NCBI GenBank assembly: GCA_937951995.1 | Contig: CALGAG010000017.1 | Span: 1 to 14,533 of the forward strand | Length of the DNA stretch: 14,533 nucleotides | Direction: 5' to 3' | From: an uncultured Bacillota bacterium | Lineage (GTDB): Bacteria > Bacillota > Clostridia > Tissierellales > Tissierellaceae | In this document: in pieces, positions 6,665-13,379 of the stretch | How positions within the stretch are numbered: the stretch's first letter is position 1 | Layout: each line of letters begins with the position of its first letter | Notes under the pieces: generated by a model | What the model was told of the DNA's origin: nothing | The model's input: the letters and a program-made list of their open reading frames with translations, nothing else | The model's database searches: none | Made by a program: the position numbers and the translations under genes

Positions 6665-7254
6665 CCGGAAAAATTGTTGGGGCAGTGGCAGCAGGGGTCC
6701 TGCTTGGACTCTATGTCCTACCTGTCACCATACTTGATCATACTGACATGATAATTGACATTGGACTTATGCTCCTCCTGTTTTTCGTTGGGATTGAAAT
6801 CGGCCTCAACCGGTCTGTCTTCACAAGGATCAGGAGCATGGGGCTTAAGATCCTACTGATACCCCTTATGATAATAACTGGGAGTGTAGTGGGAGGAATA
6901 GTTGGGGGAAGCCTTCTTGGGATGCCCTTTAACGAGTCGGGGGCAGTTGGGGCAGGACTTGGCTGGTATACCCTTTCATCAATACTTATGGCAAACTACT
7001 CCAATGAGCTTTCAACCTTGGCATTTCTTGCAAATGTTGTAAGGGAGCTAATGGCATTTATGATAATACCACTTGTGGCCAAAAGGGTCGGCTTCTTAAG
7101 TGCAATAGGACCAGGGGGTGCAACCTCAATGGATACGGCACTTCCACTGGTATCAAAGTCAACGGACCCTGAAACGGCAATCATAGCATTCATATCAGGT
7201 GCAATCTGCACCTTTTCAGTACCCATCCTTGTGCCGCTGATCTTGAATCTTTAG
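6661..7254 (+). CDS. lysO: Lysine exporter LysO, C-terminal half (separate gene)
   Basis: A 197-aa membrane protein with about five hydrophobic stretches, matching the C-terminal two thirds of the LysO family (DUF340). Family hallmarks are FFVGIEIGLNRSVF (41-54), the glycine-rich AVGAGLGWYTLSSILM (95-110), ANVVRELMAF (124-133) and GPGGATSMDTALPLVSK (150-166). Work on E. coli LysO identified a critical pair of intramembrane acidic residues; E129 and D158 have the right spacing and context to be that pair, though I am matching from memory. It would act with the 96-aa partner as a two-subunit exporter. No promoter or ribosome binding site of its own is needed, given the ATGA overlap, though GGAGGTGGGAAGAG (6648-6661) provides an SD. 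The next gene, queT, begins 20 bases later. Confidence 0.85.
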   Translation: MTGKIVGAVAAGVLLGLYVLPVTILDHTDMIIDIGLMLLLFFVGIEIGLNRSVFTRIRSMGLKILLIPLMIITGSVVGGIVGGSLLGMPFNESGAVGAGLGWYTLSSILMANYSNELSTLAFLANVVRELMAFMIIPLVAKRVGFLSAIGPGGATSMDTALPLVSKSTDPETAIIAFISGAICTFSVPILVPLILNL

Positions 7255-7274
7255 TAAAAGAGAGGAATGAAAAC

Positions 7275-7766
7275 ATGAAAATTCGTTATATCACAAAGGC
7301 AAGCCTAATAGCTGCAATCTACCTTGTGCTTATACTTATTCAGGCCCTGCCCTTTCCAGTTGCAAACCTGACCTTCGGTCCGGTCCAGCTGAGGATTGCG
7401 GAGGGACTGACCCTACTGCCTCTGGTTGAGCCAGCCGCGGTACCGGGTCTTTTCATAGGGGTCCTTTTGGCAAACTTTCTGCTGGCGCCCTATTCAGGCT
7501 TTGGTCTTGTGGATATCATAGGTGGGTCACTGGTTACCCTCCTTGCTGCCTACCTGACATCAAAGGCCAAGAACAAGTACGTGGGCATGGTGCCGCCGAT
7601 TCTTCTGAATGGAATCATAGTATCCATATGGGTGTCCTACTTCACCAGAATTCCCTACATCTACACTGCCCTGGGAATAACTGCTGGACAGTTTGTTTCA
7701 GTTGTGGTATTCGGAAGCGTGATCCTTTACGTATACGAAAAGGCATCAAAATACAGGGAATGGTAG
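7275..7766 (+). CDS. queT: QueT family transporter, queuosine precursor uptake
   Basis: A 163-aa membrane protein with five to six hydrophobic helices, of the QueT family. These are ECF-type substrate-binding subunits assigned to uptake of queuosine precursors (preQ0, preQ1 or queuine) on the basis of riboswitch and regulon context. Recognisable family stretches are TFGPVQLRIAEGLTLLPLV (37-55), PGLFIGVLLAN and GFGLVDIIGGSLVTLLAAYL. It should work with an ECF energising module (EcfA/A'/T) encoded elsewhere. GAGG lies 9 bases before the ATG. Unlike many queT genes it has no room for a preQ1 riboswitch (20-base gap), so it probably follows operon control. It sits directly before trmR and trhP, which also modify tRNA position 34. 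Confidence 0.85.
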   Translation: MKIRYITKASLIAAIYLVLILIQALPFPVANLTFGPVQLRIAEGLTLLPLVEPAAVPGLFIGVLLANFLLAPYSGFGLVDIIGGSLVTLLAAYLTSKAKNKYVGMVPPILLNGIIVSIWVSYFTRIPYIYTALGITAGQFVSVVVFGSVILYVYEKASKYREW

Positions 7767-7777
7767 AAGGTGAAGGG

Positions 7778-8428
7778 ATGAGTAGTGTAAACGAGGACTA
7801 TATAACAAGCTACATCAGGGAGATAACACCCCAACGGACCGGACTTCTAAGGGAACTCGAAGCCTATGCCAGGGAAAATAATGTACCCATAGTGGAGCCG
7901 GAGGTGGGCCAGCTTCTTAGGGTTCTGTTGAAGGTCCACAAGCCCAGGGAGATACTTGAGGTTGGAACAGCCATTGGCTATTCGGCCCTCCTTATGGCCC
8001 ACAGCCTTCAAGGGGACTGGTCCATAACAACCATGGAAAGAAATCCCCAAATGATTGCAAGGGCCAGAGACAACTTCAAGGAGTCCGATTTTGAGGACAG
8101 GATAAGGATCATCGAGGGGGATGCCAGGGAAACCTTTCCCCATCTGACCAAGGAGTATGACCTTATTTTTCTTGATGCTGCCAAGGGCCAGTACATGGAG
8201 TTTCTGGGCTATGCCAAGGACCTTTTAAAGCCTGGCGGACTGATTGTATCCGACAATGTCCTCTACAAGGGAATGGTGGCATCTGATGACCTGGTTGTAA
8301 GGAGAAAGCGGACAATAGTCAACAGGCTCAGGGAATTTCTTGACTACATCAACAATATGCAAGGGTACACATCAAGCGTCCTTCCTTTGGGAGACGGGGT
8401 TGCCCTTACCTACAAGGAGGAGAAATAG
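7778..8428 (+). CDS. trmR: tRNA 5-hydroxyuridine (U34) methyltransferase TrmR
   Basis: SAM-dependent O-methyltransferase of the YrrM/TrmR group. In B. subtilis it converts 5-hydroxyuridine at tRNA wobble position 34 to 5-methoxyuridine. Length is 216 aa, about that of B. subtilis TrmR. Motifs: EVGTAIGYSALLMA (61-74, SAM site), TMERNP (85-90), GDARETF (114-120), YDLIFLDAAKGQY (127-139) and GGLIVSDNVLYKGMV (153-167); D133, D159 and N160 are the likely metal ligands. The ATG at 7778 follows AAGGTG with good spacing; the long upstream open frame inside queT is not used. The next gene, trhP, which makes the hydroxyl group this enzyme methylates, begins 2 bases after the stop, and that is the main reason to prefer TrmR over a catechol-type methyltransferase. 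Confidence 0.88.
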   Translation: MSSVNEDYITSYIREITPQRTGLLRELEAYARENNVPIVEPEVGQLLRVLLKVHKPREILEVGTAIGYSALLMAHSLQGDWSITTMERNPQMIARARDNFKESDFEDRIRIIEGDARETFPHLTKEYDLIFLDAAKGQYMEFLGYAKDLLKPGGLIVSDNVLYKGMVASDDLVVRRKRTIVNRLREFLDYINNMQGYTSSVLPLGDGVALTYKEEK

Positions 8429-8430
8429 AT

Positions 8431-9666
8431 TTGAGGAATATAGAGCTTCTGGCACCTGCAGGTGACCTGGAGAAACTGAAAATGGCCATAATTTATGGAG
8501 CGGATGCCGTCTATCTTGGTGGAGAGGCCTTTGGTATGAGAAAGGCATCAAAGAACTTCACCCTCCAGGATATTCAGGAGGGAGTCCGATTTGCCCATGA
8601 AAGGGGAAAAAAGGTATATGTTACCCTTAATATAGTACCACATGACAGGGACATGGAAGGCCTGGAAGAATATGCCCTGGACCTTGAAAAAATAGGCGTG
8701 GATGCATTTATAGTATCGGACCCTGGAATGTTCACCGTCATAAGGAGGACCACTCCGGACATGGAGATCCATATCAGCACCCAGGCCAGTGTAACCAACT
8801 ACGAAACAATCATGTTCTGGTACAACCTGGGAGTAAGGAGGATTGTCCTGGCAAGGGAGCTGTCCTTCCAGGAGATAGAGAACATTACAGAGAAGCTGCC
8901 TGAAGACCTTGACATAGAGGCCTTTGTCCATGGAGCAATGTGCATGAGCTATTCAGGAAGGTGTCTGATTTCAAACTACATGACAGGGAGGGATGCCAAC
9001 ATGGGTGACTGTGCCCAGCCCTGCAGGTACAAGTACCATGTGGTTGAGGAAAAGAGACCTGGAGAGTACTTCCCAATAGAGGAGCATGAGGAGGGAACCT
9101 TCCTATTCAACTCCAAGGACCTTTGCATGATTGAACACCTGCCACAGGTTATAGGTTCAGGTATAATGAGCCTTAAGATAGAGGGTAGGGTAAAGTCCTC
9201 CTACTATGTTGCCACTGTAATAAGGTCCTACAGGATGGCCCTGGATGCCTACCTGGCAGACCCAGTAAACTACCGATACAAGCCGGAATGGCTGGATGAG
9301 ATAAGAAAGGTCAGCCACAGGGACTTCACAACTGGATTCTTCTTTAAGAAGCCAGGAACGGAAGACCACGTCTATACCCACTCCTCGTATATAAGGGGCT
9401 ACGACTTTGTTGGAATGGTTCTTGACTATGACAGGGAGACCGGTCTTGCTACAGTTGAACAGAGAAACAGGATGTTCCTTGGGGACGAGATCGAAATATT
9501 CGGCCCCGGCAAGGATTATTTTGTTCAAAAAATAGAGAAGATGTGGGATAATGAAGGAAATGAGATCGATGTTGCACCGCATCCTCAGCAGATAATCAAA
9601 CTAAGGACAGACCATGAGGTCGGTCGTTTTGACCTCATAAGAAAAGGCAAGGAGGGGGAGGAATAA
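8431..9666 (+). CDS. trhP: U32 family tRNA 5-hydroxyuridine synthase TrhP
   Basis: Peptidase U32-family protein that is not a protease in this subgroup; TrhP uses prephenate-dependent chemistry to hydroxylate U34 of tRNA (E. coli YegQ; B. subtilis YrrN/YrrO). It is 411 aa, with the TIM-barrel start ELLAPAGDLEKLKMAIIYGADAVYLGG (5-31), ISTQASVTN (115-123), and a Cys set typical of a [4Fe-4S] site: C171, C178, C194, C198 within CMSYSGRC and GDCAQPC. The C-terminal beta-barrel (about 320-405, from YDFVGMVLDY) is the extension found in TrhP. The start is TTG with AAGGAGGAG 8 bases before it. B. subtilis has two adjacent genes here; this operon has one, resembling YrrO. udk starts on the base after its stop. 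Confidence 0.9.
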   Translation: MRNIELLAPAGDLEKLKMAIIYGADAVYLGGEAFGMRKASKNFTLQDIQEGVRFAHERGKKVYVTLNIVPHDRDMEGLEEYALDLEKIGVDAFIVSDPGMFTVIRRTTPDMEIHISTQASVTNYETIMFWYNLGVRRIVLARELSFQEIENITEKLPEDLDIEAFVHGAMCMSYSGRCLISNYMTGRDANMGDCAQPCRYKYHVVEEKRPGEYFPIEEHEEGTFLFNSKDLCMIEHLPQVIGSGIMSLKIEGRVKSSYYVATVIRSYRMALDAYLADPVNYRYKPEWLDEIRKVSHRDFTTGFFFKKPGTEDHVYTHSSYIRGYDFVGMVLDYDRETGLATVEQRNRMFLGDEIEIFGPGKDYFVQKIEKMWDNEGNEIDVAPHPQQIIKLRTDHEVGRFDLIRKGKEGEE

Positions 9667-10296
9667 ATGATGGACAGATCCATTCTGATTGGAATAGCCG
9701 GAGGAACAGGCTCGGGTAAATCAACAGTCACCAGGGAGATTTTCAAGGCGATCACTGACAAGAATGTTGCAGTTATTGAACAGGACTCCTATTACAAGGA
9801 CCAAAGCGAACTGAGCTATGAACAGAGGGTCCTGACAAACTACGACCATCCCTTTGCCTTTGACAACGTCCTTCTAAAAGACCACCTGGAAATGCTCCTT
9901 AGGGGGGAGTCAATAGAAAAACCCAGCTATGACTTTGAAAACCACAACAGAAAGAAGGAGACTGAAACGGTGGAACCCAGGGATATCATCATACTTGAGG
10001 GGATACTGATCCTCTATGATGAGGATCTCAGGGACCTGTTGGATATAAAGATATTTGTGGATACGGATTCAGATGTAAGGGTTATAAGAAGGATCCTCAG
10101 GGACATCAAGGAAAGGGGAAGGACCCTGGATTCTGTTATCATGCAGTACATGAACACAGTCAGACCTGCCCACCTGCAGTTTGTTGAACCTTCAAAGCGA
10201 TATGCCGACATAATAATCCCCGAGGGTGGCTACAACAAGGTGGCAATTGACATAATAATAACAAAAATTAATGATATTATTAACAAAAAGCAATAA
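9667..10296 (+). CDS. udk: Uridine kinase
   Basis: Phosphorylates uridine and cytidine with ATP or GTP in pyrimidine salvage; cytoplasmic. At 209 aa it is normal for the family. The P-loop is GGTGSGKS (12-19), followed by EQDSYYKDQ with the nucleoside-binding aspartate, YDHPFAFDN, PSYDFENHNRK, ILEGILIL, then FVDTDSDVRVIRRILRD and the lid-region ERGRTLDSVI. A strong SD (GGAGGGGGAGG) lies inside the end of trhP. ATG 9667 and ATG 9670 are both possible; the first follows the trhP TAA without a gap. The trmR-trhP-udk order is the same as in B. subtilis. A terminator begins 18 bases after the stop, making udk the last gene of the operon. Confidence 0.96.
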   Translation: MMDRSILIGIAGGTGSGKSTVTREIFKAITDKNVAVIEQDSYYKDQSELSYEQRVLTNYDHPFAFDNVLLKDHLEMLLRGESIEKPSYDFENHNRKKETETVEPRDIIILEGILILYDEDLRDLLDIKIFVDTDSDVRVIRRILRDIKERGRTLDSVIMQYMNTVRPAHLQFVEPSKRYADIIIPEGGYNKVAIDIIITKINDIINKKQ

Positions 10297-10314
10297 ATAG
10301 AAGAAAATCATAAA

Positions 10315-10366
10315 ATTCCCGGTAAATAATTGAATTCAAAAATTTGCTGGGAATCATTATTTTTTT
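10315..10366 (+). terminator. Intrinsic terminator after udk
   Basis: A 13-bp stem (10315-10327 with 10342-10354, two G-T pairs) closes a 14-base AT-rich loop. A run of seven T ends at 10366. This is the strongest terminator in the window; it ends the reductase-to-udk operon and separates it from the pil genes. Confidence 0.85.
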
Positions 10367-10456
10367 GTAACTAATAGGTAAAGATAATCTAGGATATGGA
10401 ATGTAGGTGAGACCCTTAAACAGCTGGCCCAGAGGGAAATGGCAGAAAGAAGACCA

Positions 10457-10476
10457 TGAAATTTACTGAAATTTAA
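10457..10476 (+). repeat. Two-copy 10-base tandem repeat
   Basis: TGAAATTTAC is followed at once by TGAAATTTAA, nine of ten bases the same. It lies in the pil leader, upstream of the promoter candidate. It could be an operator half-site pair on one face of the helix (10-base period) or chance in AT-rich DNA. Confidence 0.4.
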
Positions 10477-10527
10477 GAAAAATATGTCATAAACCATGCC
10501 AGGGTTACATAAAACTGAAATAAAATG

Positions 10528-10556
10528 TTGATTATATGGCTCTAACATAGTAAAAT
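10528..10556 (+). promoter_or_regulatory. Candidate promoter for pilB-pilT-pilC
   Basis: TTGATT (10528-10533) and TAAAAT (10551-10556) are separated by exactly 17 bases, 4 of 6 and 5 of 6 matches to the vegetative consensus. Transcription would begin near 10563 and give a leader of about 65 bases. A perfect TATAAT at 10580 has no partner -35 and is the weaker alternative. Confidence 0.45.
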
Positions 10557-10628
10557 AAAGAGAAGTAGAAGTCTGACCATATAATATGTAATTGGATTTG
10601 CGACAGAAATCTGAAATGGGGAAAAAGA

Positions 10629-12305
10629 ATGCAAAAATCCACATTAAAAATTGGAGAACTCCTGCTCTATGCAGGTAAAATAAATTCAATGCAACTGAAG
10701 GAAGGACTCAAGGCCCAGGAAGGAACCTCAAGGAAGCTGGGAGAGGTCCTGGTTGAGCTTGGCCATGTTTCCCAGGATGATATTGTTGAGGTTCTGGAAT
10801 TCCAGCTGGGATTTCCAAGGATAGACCTTAACAAGTACGAAATCAACCAGTCAGTGGTAAACCTTTTGCCTGAAAGCATTGTACGAAAATACAAGCTAAT
10901 ACCCATAGACAAGAGGGACGGCAAATTGATCGTTGCAATGGTTGACCCCCTGAACTTCTTTGCGGTTGATGATATCAAGCTGTATACAAAGATGGAGCTT
11001 GAATCGGTACTTGCAACTGCAGGTGACATTACAAAGCTAATTGACAAGTACTATACAGGCTCAAGCACCAGGAAGGTTCTGGAGGAATTTACAGGAGAGG
11101 GAATGTTTGAGGACGACCAGGAGGAAGTGGAGGATGCGGAGGTAACCTCAGCCCCCATCGTAAGGCTTATAAACTCCCTGTTCGACCAGGCGATCAGGTC
11201 AAAGGCATCCGACATCCACATCGAGCCCTATGCTGATGAGATCAGGGTAAGGTTCAGGATTGACGGTGACCTTAAGGAGATTACATCCCTGCCAAGGTCA
11301 AACTTGTCAGCCATTGTAACCAGAATAAAGATAATCGGTAAGATGAACATAGCGGAAAAGAGGGTACCCCAGGACGGTCGTGTAGAGACCAGAATAAACG
11401 ATAGGGACATAGACATGCGTATCTCAACCCTGCCAACGGTTTACGGGGAGAAGATAGTAATCCGTCTCCTGGACAAGACCAGCTTCAACTTCACCAAGGA
11501 AGGTCTTGGACTAAGCGACCACAATCTTAATATTTTCGACAACATACTGAAATCACCATATGGAATGCTTCTTGTAACAGGGCCAACTGGAAGTGGAAAG
11601 ACCACAACCCTCTACACGGTTCTTAGGGAGCTGAACCAGATTGAGAAAAACATAATCACCGTTGAGGACCCTGTCGAGTACAGACTGGGAGGAATCAACC
11701 AGGTACAGGTAAACGTAAAGTCGGGACTTACCTTTGCATCAGGACTTAGGTCCATCCTTAGACAGGACCCGGACATTGTAATGGTTGGAGAAATCCGTGA
11801 CGGAGAGACGGCCCAGATTGCAGTAAGGGCTGCCATCACTGGTCACCTGGTACTTTCAACCCTCCACACCAACGATTCACCGTCCACAATTGCCAGACTT
11901 ATAGACATGGGGATCGAGCCCTACATCGTATCCTCTGCAGTTGTTGGGATAGTTTCACAGCGACTTGTAAAGACCCTTTGCGAAAAATGCAAGGAGCCTT
12001 ACGAGGCAGATTATTCAGAGAAGAAGATGCTGGGAATGGAAGAAGAGGAGACACTTGTCCTCCACAAGCCTGTAGGGTGTAATGCATGTAATGCCGGCTA
12101 TTCGGGACGTGCCGCAGTACACGAGATAATGCCTGTTAACGAAGAGATTCGTAAGCTGATAGATTCAGGAGCCACCACTGATAGAATCAGGGAGGAGGCC
12201 TTGAGGCAGGGTATGACTACCCTGTTCAGGTCGTCACTGGCTCTGGCAGAACAGGGAAAGACGAGCTTTGAGGAAGTTATGAGGGTAGGCTATACTCTCG
12301 GATAA
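10629..12305 (+). CDS. pilB: Type IV pilus assembly (extension) ATPase PilB
   Basis: Cytoplasmic hexameric ATPase that drives pilus extension through the PilC platform. Length is 558 aa. The N-terminal MshEN-type domain has two copies of the LG..L...G......L...L..Q pattern (residues 5-30 and 35-59), the fold that binds c-di-GMP in MshE and several PilB proteins. The secretion ATPase core follows, with SDIHIEPYADEIRVRFRIDG (194-213), Walker A GPTGSGKT (318-325), Asp box VEDPVEY (345-351), Walker B DPDIVMVGEIRD with E388 (380-391) and the His box STLHTND (410-416). A zinc tetracysteine, C451/C454 and C484/C487, is characteristic of PilB/GspE and absent from PilT. GGGG at 10618-10621 lies 7 bases before the ATG. 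It is the first gene of the pil cluster; pilT follows after 12 bases. Confidence 0.95.
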   Translation: MQKSTLKIGELLLYAGKINSMQLKEGLKAQEGTSRKLGEVLVELGHVSQDDIVEVLEFQLGFPRIDLNKYEINQSVVNLLPESIVRKYKLIPIDKRDGKLIVAMVDPLNFFAVDDIKLYTKMELESVLATAGDITKLIDKYYTGSSTRKVLEEFTGEGMFEDDQEEVEDAEVTSAPIVRLINSLFDQAIRSKASDIHIEPYADEIRVRFRIDGDLKEITSLPRSNLSAIVTRIKIIGKMNIAEKRVPQDGRVETRINDRDIDMRISTLPTVYGEKIVIRLLDKTSFNFTKEGLGLSDHNLNIFDNILKSPYGMLLVTGPTGSGKTTTLYTVLRELNQIEKNIITVEDPVEYRLGGINQVQVNVKSGLTFASGLRSILRQDPDIVMVGEIRDGETAQIAVRAAITGHLVLSTLHTNDSPSTIARLIDMGIEPYIVSSAVVGIVSQRLVKTLCEKCKEPYEADYSEKKMLGMEEEETLVLHKPVGCNACNAGYSGRAAVHEIMPVNEEIRKLIDSGATTDRIREEALRQGMTTLFRSSLALAEQGKTSFEEVMRVGYTLG

Positions 12306-12317
12306 GGGGTGATATGG

Positions 12318-13370
12318 ATGAACATAGAGGAAATTGTCAACGAGGGAAGCGCCAGGAAAGCATCGGATATCCATATAACAGTTGGAATTCCACCTACATT
12401 CAGGATAAACGGAGAGCTTGTTCCATACAGTGAACACAACCTGTCTCCGGAGGAAACAGAGATTCTCATCAGGCAGACAATGTCTGAAAAACAGTTCAGT
12501 GCCCTGATGGAAAGGGGAGAGTACGACTTCTCCTATTCAAGCCCAGGAAAGGGACGGTACAGGGTAAATGCATATACCCAAAGGGGAAGCCTGGGAATGG
12601 CCTTGAGGATAATCCCTCTTGAGATACCCACCATGCAGCAACTTGGACTTCCGGCAGTGCTTTCAGACCTGGCCAGACTACCAAGGGGACTGATTCTTGT
12701 AACAGGACCAACGGGAAGTGGTAAGTCAACAACACTTGCAACAATGATTGACCAGATAAACAGGGAGCGGAAGGAGCACATCCTGACCCTTGAGGACCCA
12801 ATTGAGTACCTTCACAGGCACAGGTCCTCAATAGTGAACCAGAGGGAGATCGGTTCGGACTCACAGAGTTTTGGAAATGCCCTAAGGGGGGCCTTGAGAC
12901 AGGACCCGGATGTAATACTTGTTGGAGAGATGAGGGACCTTGATACAATATCAATTGCCATAACGGCAGCTGAGACCGGTCACCTTGTACTTTCAACCCC
13001 CCATACACTGGGAGCGGCCAAGACCATAGACAGGATAATCGACGTCTTCCCGCCACACCAGCAGCAGCAGGTAAGGGTTCAGCTGTCCTCGGTTATCCAG
13101 GCGGTAATATCCCAGCAGCTACTGCCAAGGGCAGACGGCAAGGGAAGGGTTGCAGCCCACGAGATCATGATTGCCACACCTGCAATCAGGAACCTGATCA
13201 GGGAGGAAAAGATCCACCAGATCAACACCAATATACAGACAGGTGGAAAGCACAGGATGCAAACCATGGATTCATCCCTTGTAGACCTGTACAACAGAGG
13301 ACTGATCCGTAAGGATATTGCCTTAAACAGGGCAATTGACCACGAGGAAATCAAAAAATATATTGTGTAG
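12318..13370 (+). CDS. pilT: Type IV pilus retraction ATPase PilT
   Basis: Hexameric ATPase that retracts the pilus and powers twitching motility. Length is 350 aa from the ATG at 12318, which has AGGGGTG 6 bases upstream; a GTG at 12309 is in frame but lies inside that SD. Features are ASDIHITVGIPPTFRINGEL (15-34), Walker A GPTGSGKS (130-137), Asp box LEDPIEY, Walker B DPDVILVGEMRD with E204, and the PilT hallmark AIRNLIREEK (289-298) followed by MQTMDSSLVDLY. There is no tetracysteine, as expected. The His box reads STPHTLG (226-232) where family members normally have TLHT: a leucine next to the catalytic histidine is replaced by proline, with the histidine itself (H229) kept. Confidence 0.94.
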   Translation: MNIEEIVNEGSARKASDIHITVGIPPTFRINGELVPYSEHNLSPEETEILIRQTMSEKQFSALMERGEYDFSYSSPGKGRYRVNAYTQRGSLGMALRIIPLEIPTMQQLGLPAVLSDLARLPRGLILVTGPTGSGKSTTLATMIDQINRERKEHILTLEDPIEYLHRHRSSIVNQREIGSDSQSFGNALRGALRQDPDVILVGEMRDLDTISIAITAAETGHLVLSTPHTLGAAKTIDRIIDVFPPHQQQQVRVQLSSVIQAVISQQLLPRADGKGRVAAHEIMIATPAIRNLIREEKIHQINTNIQTGGKHRMQTMDSSLVDLYNRGLIRKDIALNRAIDHEEIKKYIV

Positions 13371-13379
13371 GTGAGGCCA

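Larger units (their letters stand above)
10367..10628 (+). other. Intergenic leader of the pil genes
   Basis: About 260 bases without a credible gene. The region is AT-rich except for a GC-richer island at roughly 10405-10456. It holds a candidate promoter (10528-10556), a second TATAAT (10580-10585) inside the near-palindrome CATATAATATG (10578-10588), a 10-base tandem repeat (10457-10476), and a small 5-bp hairpin (10595-10599 with 10607-10611) just before the pilB Shine-Dalgarno. I see none of the conserved bases of a c-di-GMP riboswitch. The 23-codon open stretch at 10388-10456 is discussed among the findings. Confidence 0.6.

Noticed and set aside
7255..7274. preQ1 riboswitch before queT
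   Set aside because: The gap is only 20 bases and consists of the ribosome binding site; no room for the pseudoknot.
7628..7777. Longer N-terminus of TrmR inside queT
   Set aside because: The extra 50 residues are the shifted reading of queT; the 216-aa form fits the family and has a good Shine-Dalgarno.
10380..10628. c-di-GMP riboswitch before pilB
   Set aside because: Such riboswitches are common before clostridial pilus genes, but I could not find the conserved core bases of class I or II; only short hairpins of 3-5 bp are visible.
10357..10689. Minus-strand open frame of 110 codons in the pil leader
   Set aside because: It overlaps the start of pilB, covers the T-run of the udk terminator, is rich in Phe/Leu/Ser as expected of antisense AT-rich DNA, and has no recognisable motif or clear ribosome binding site.
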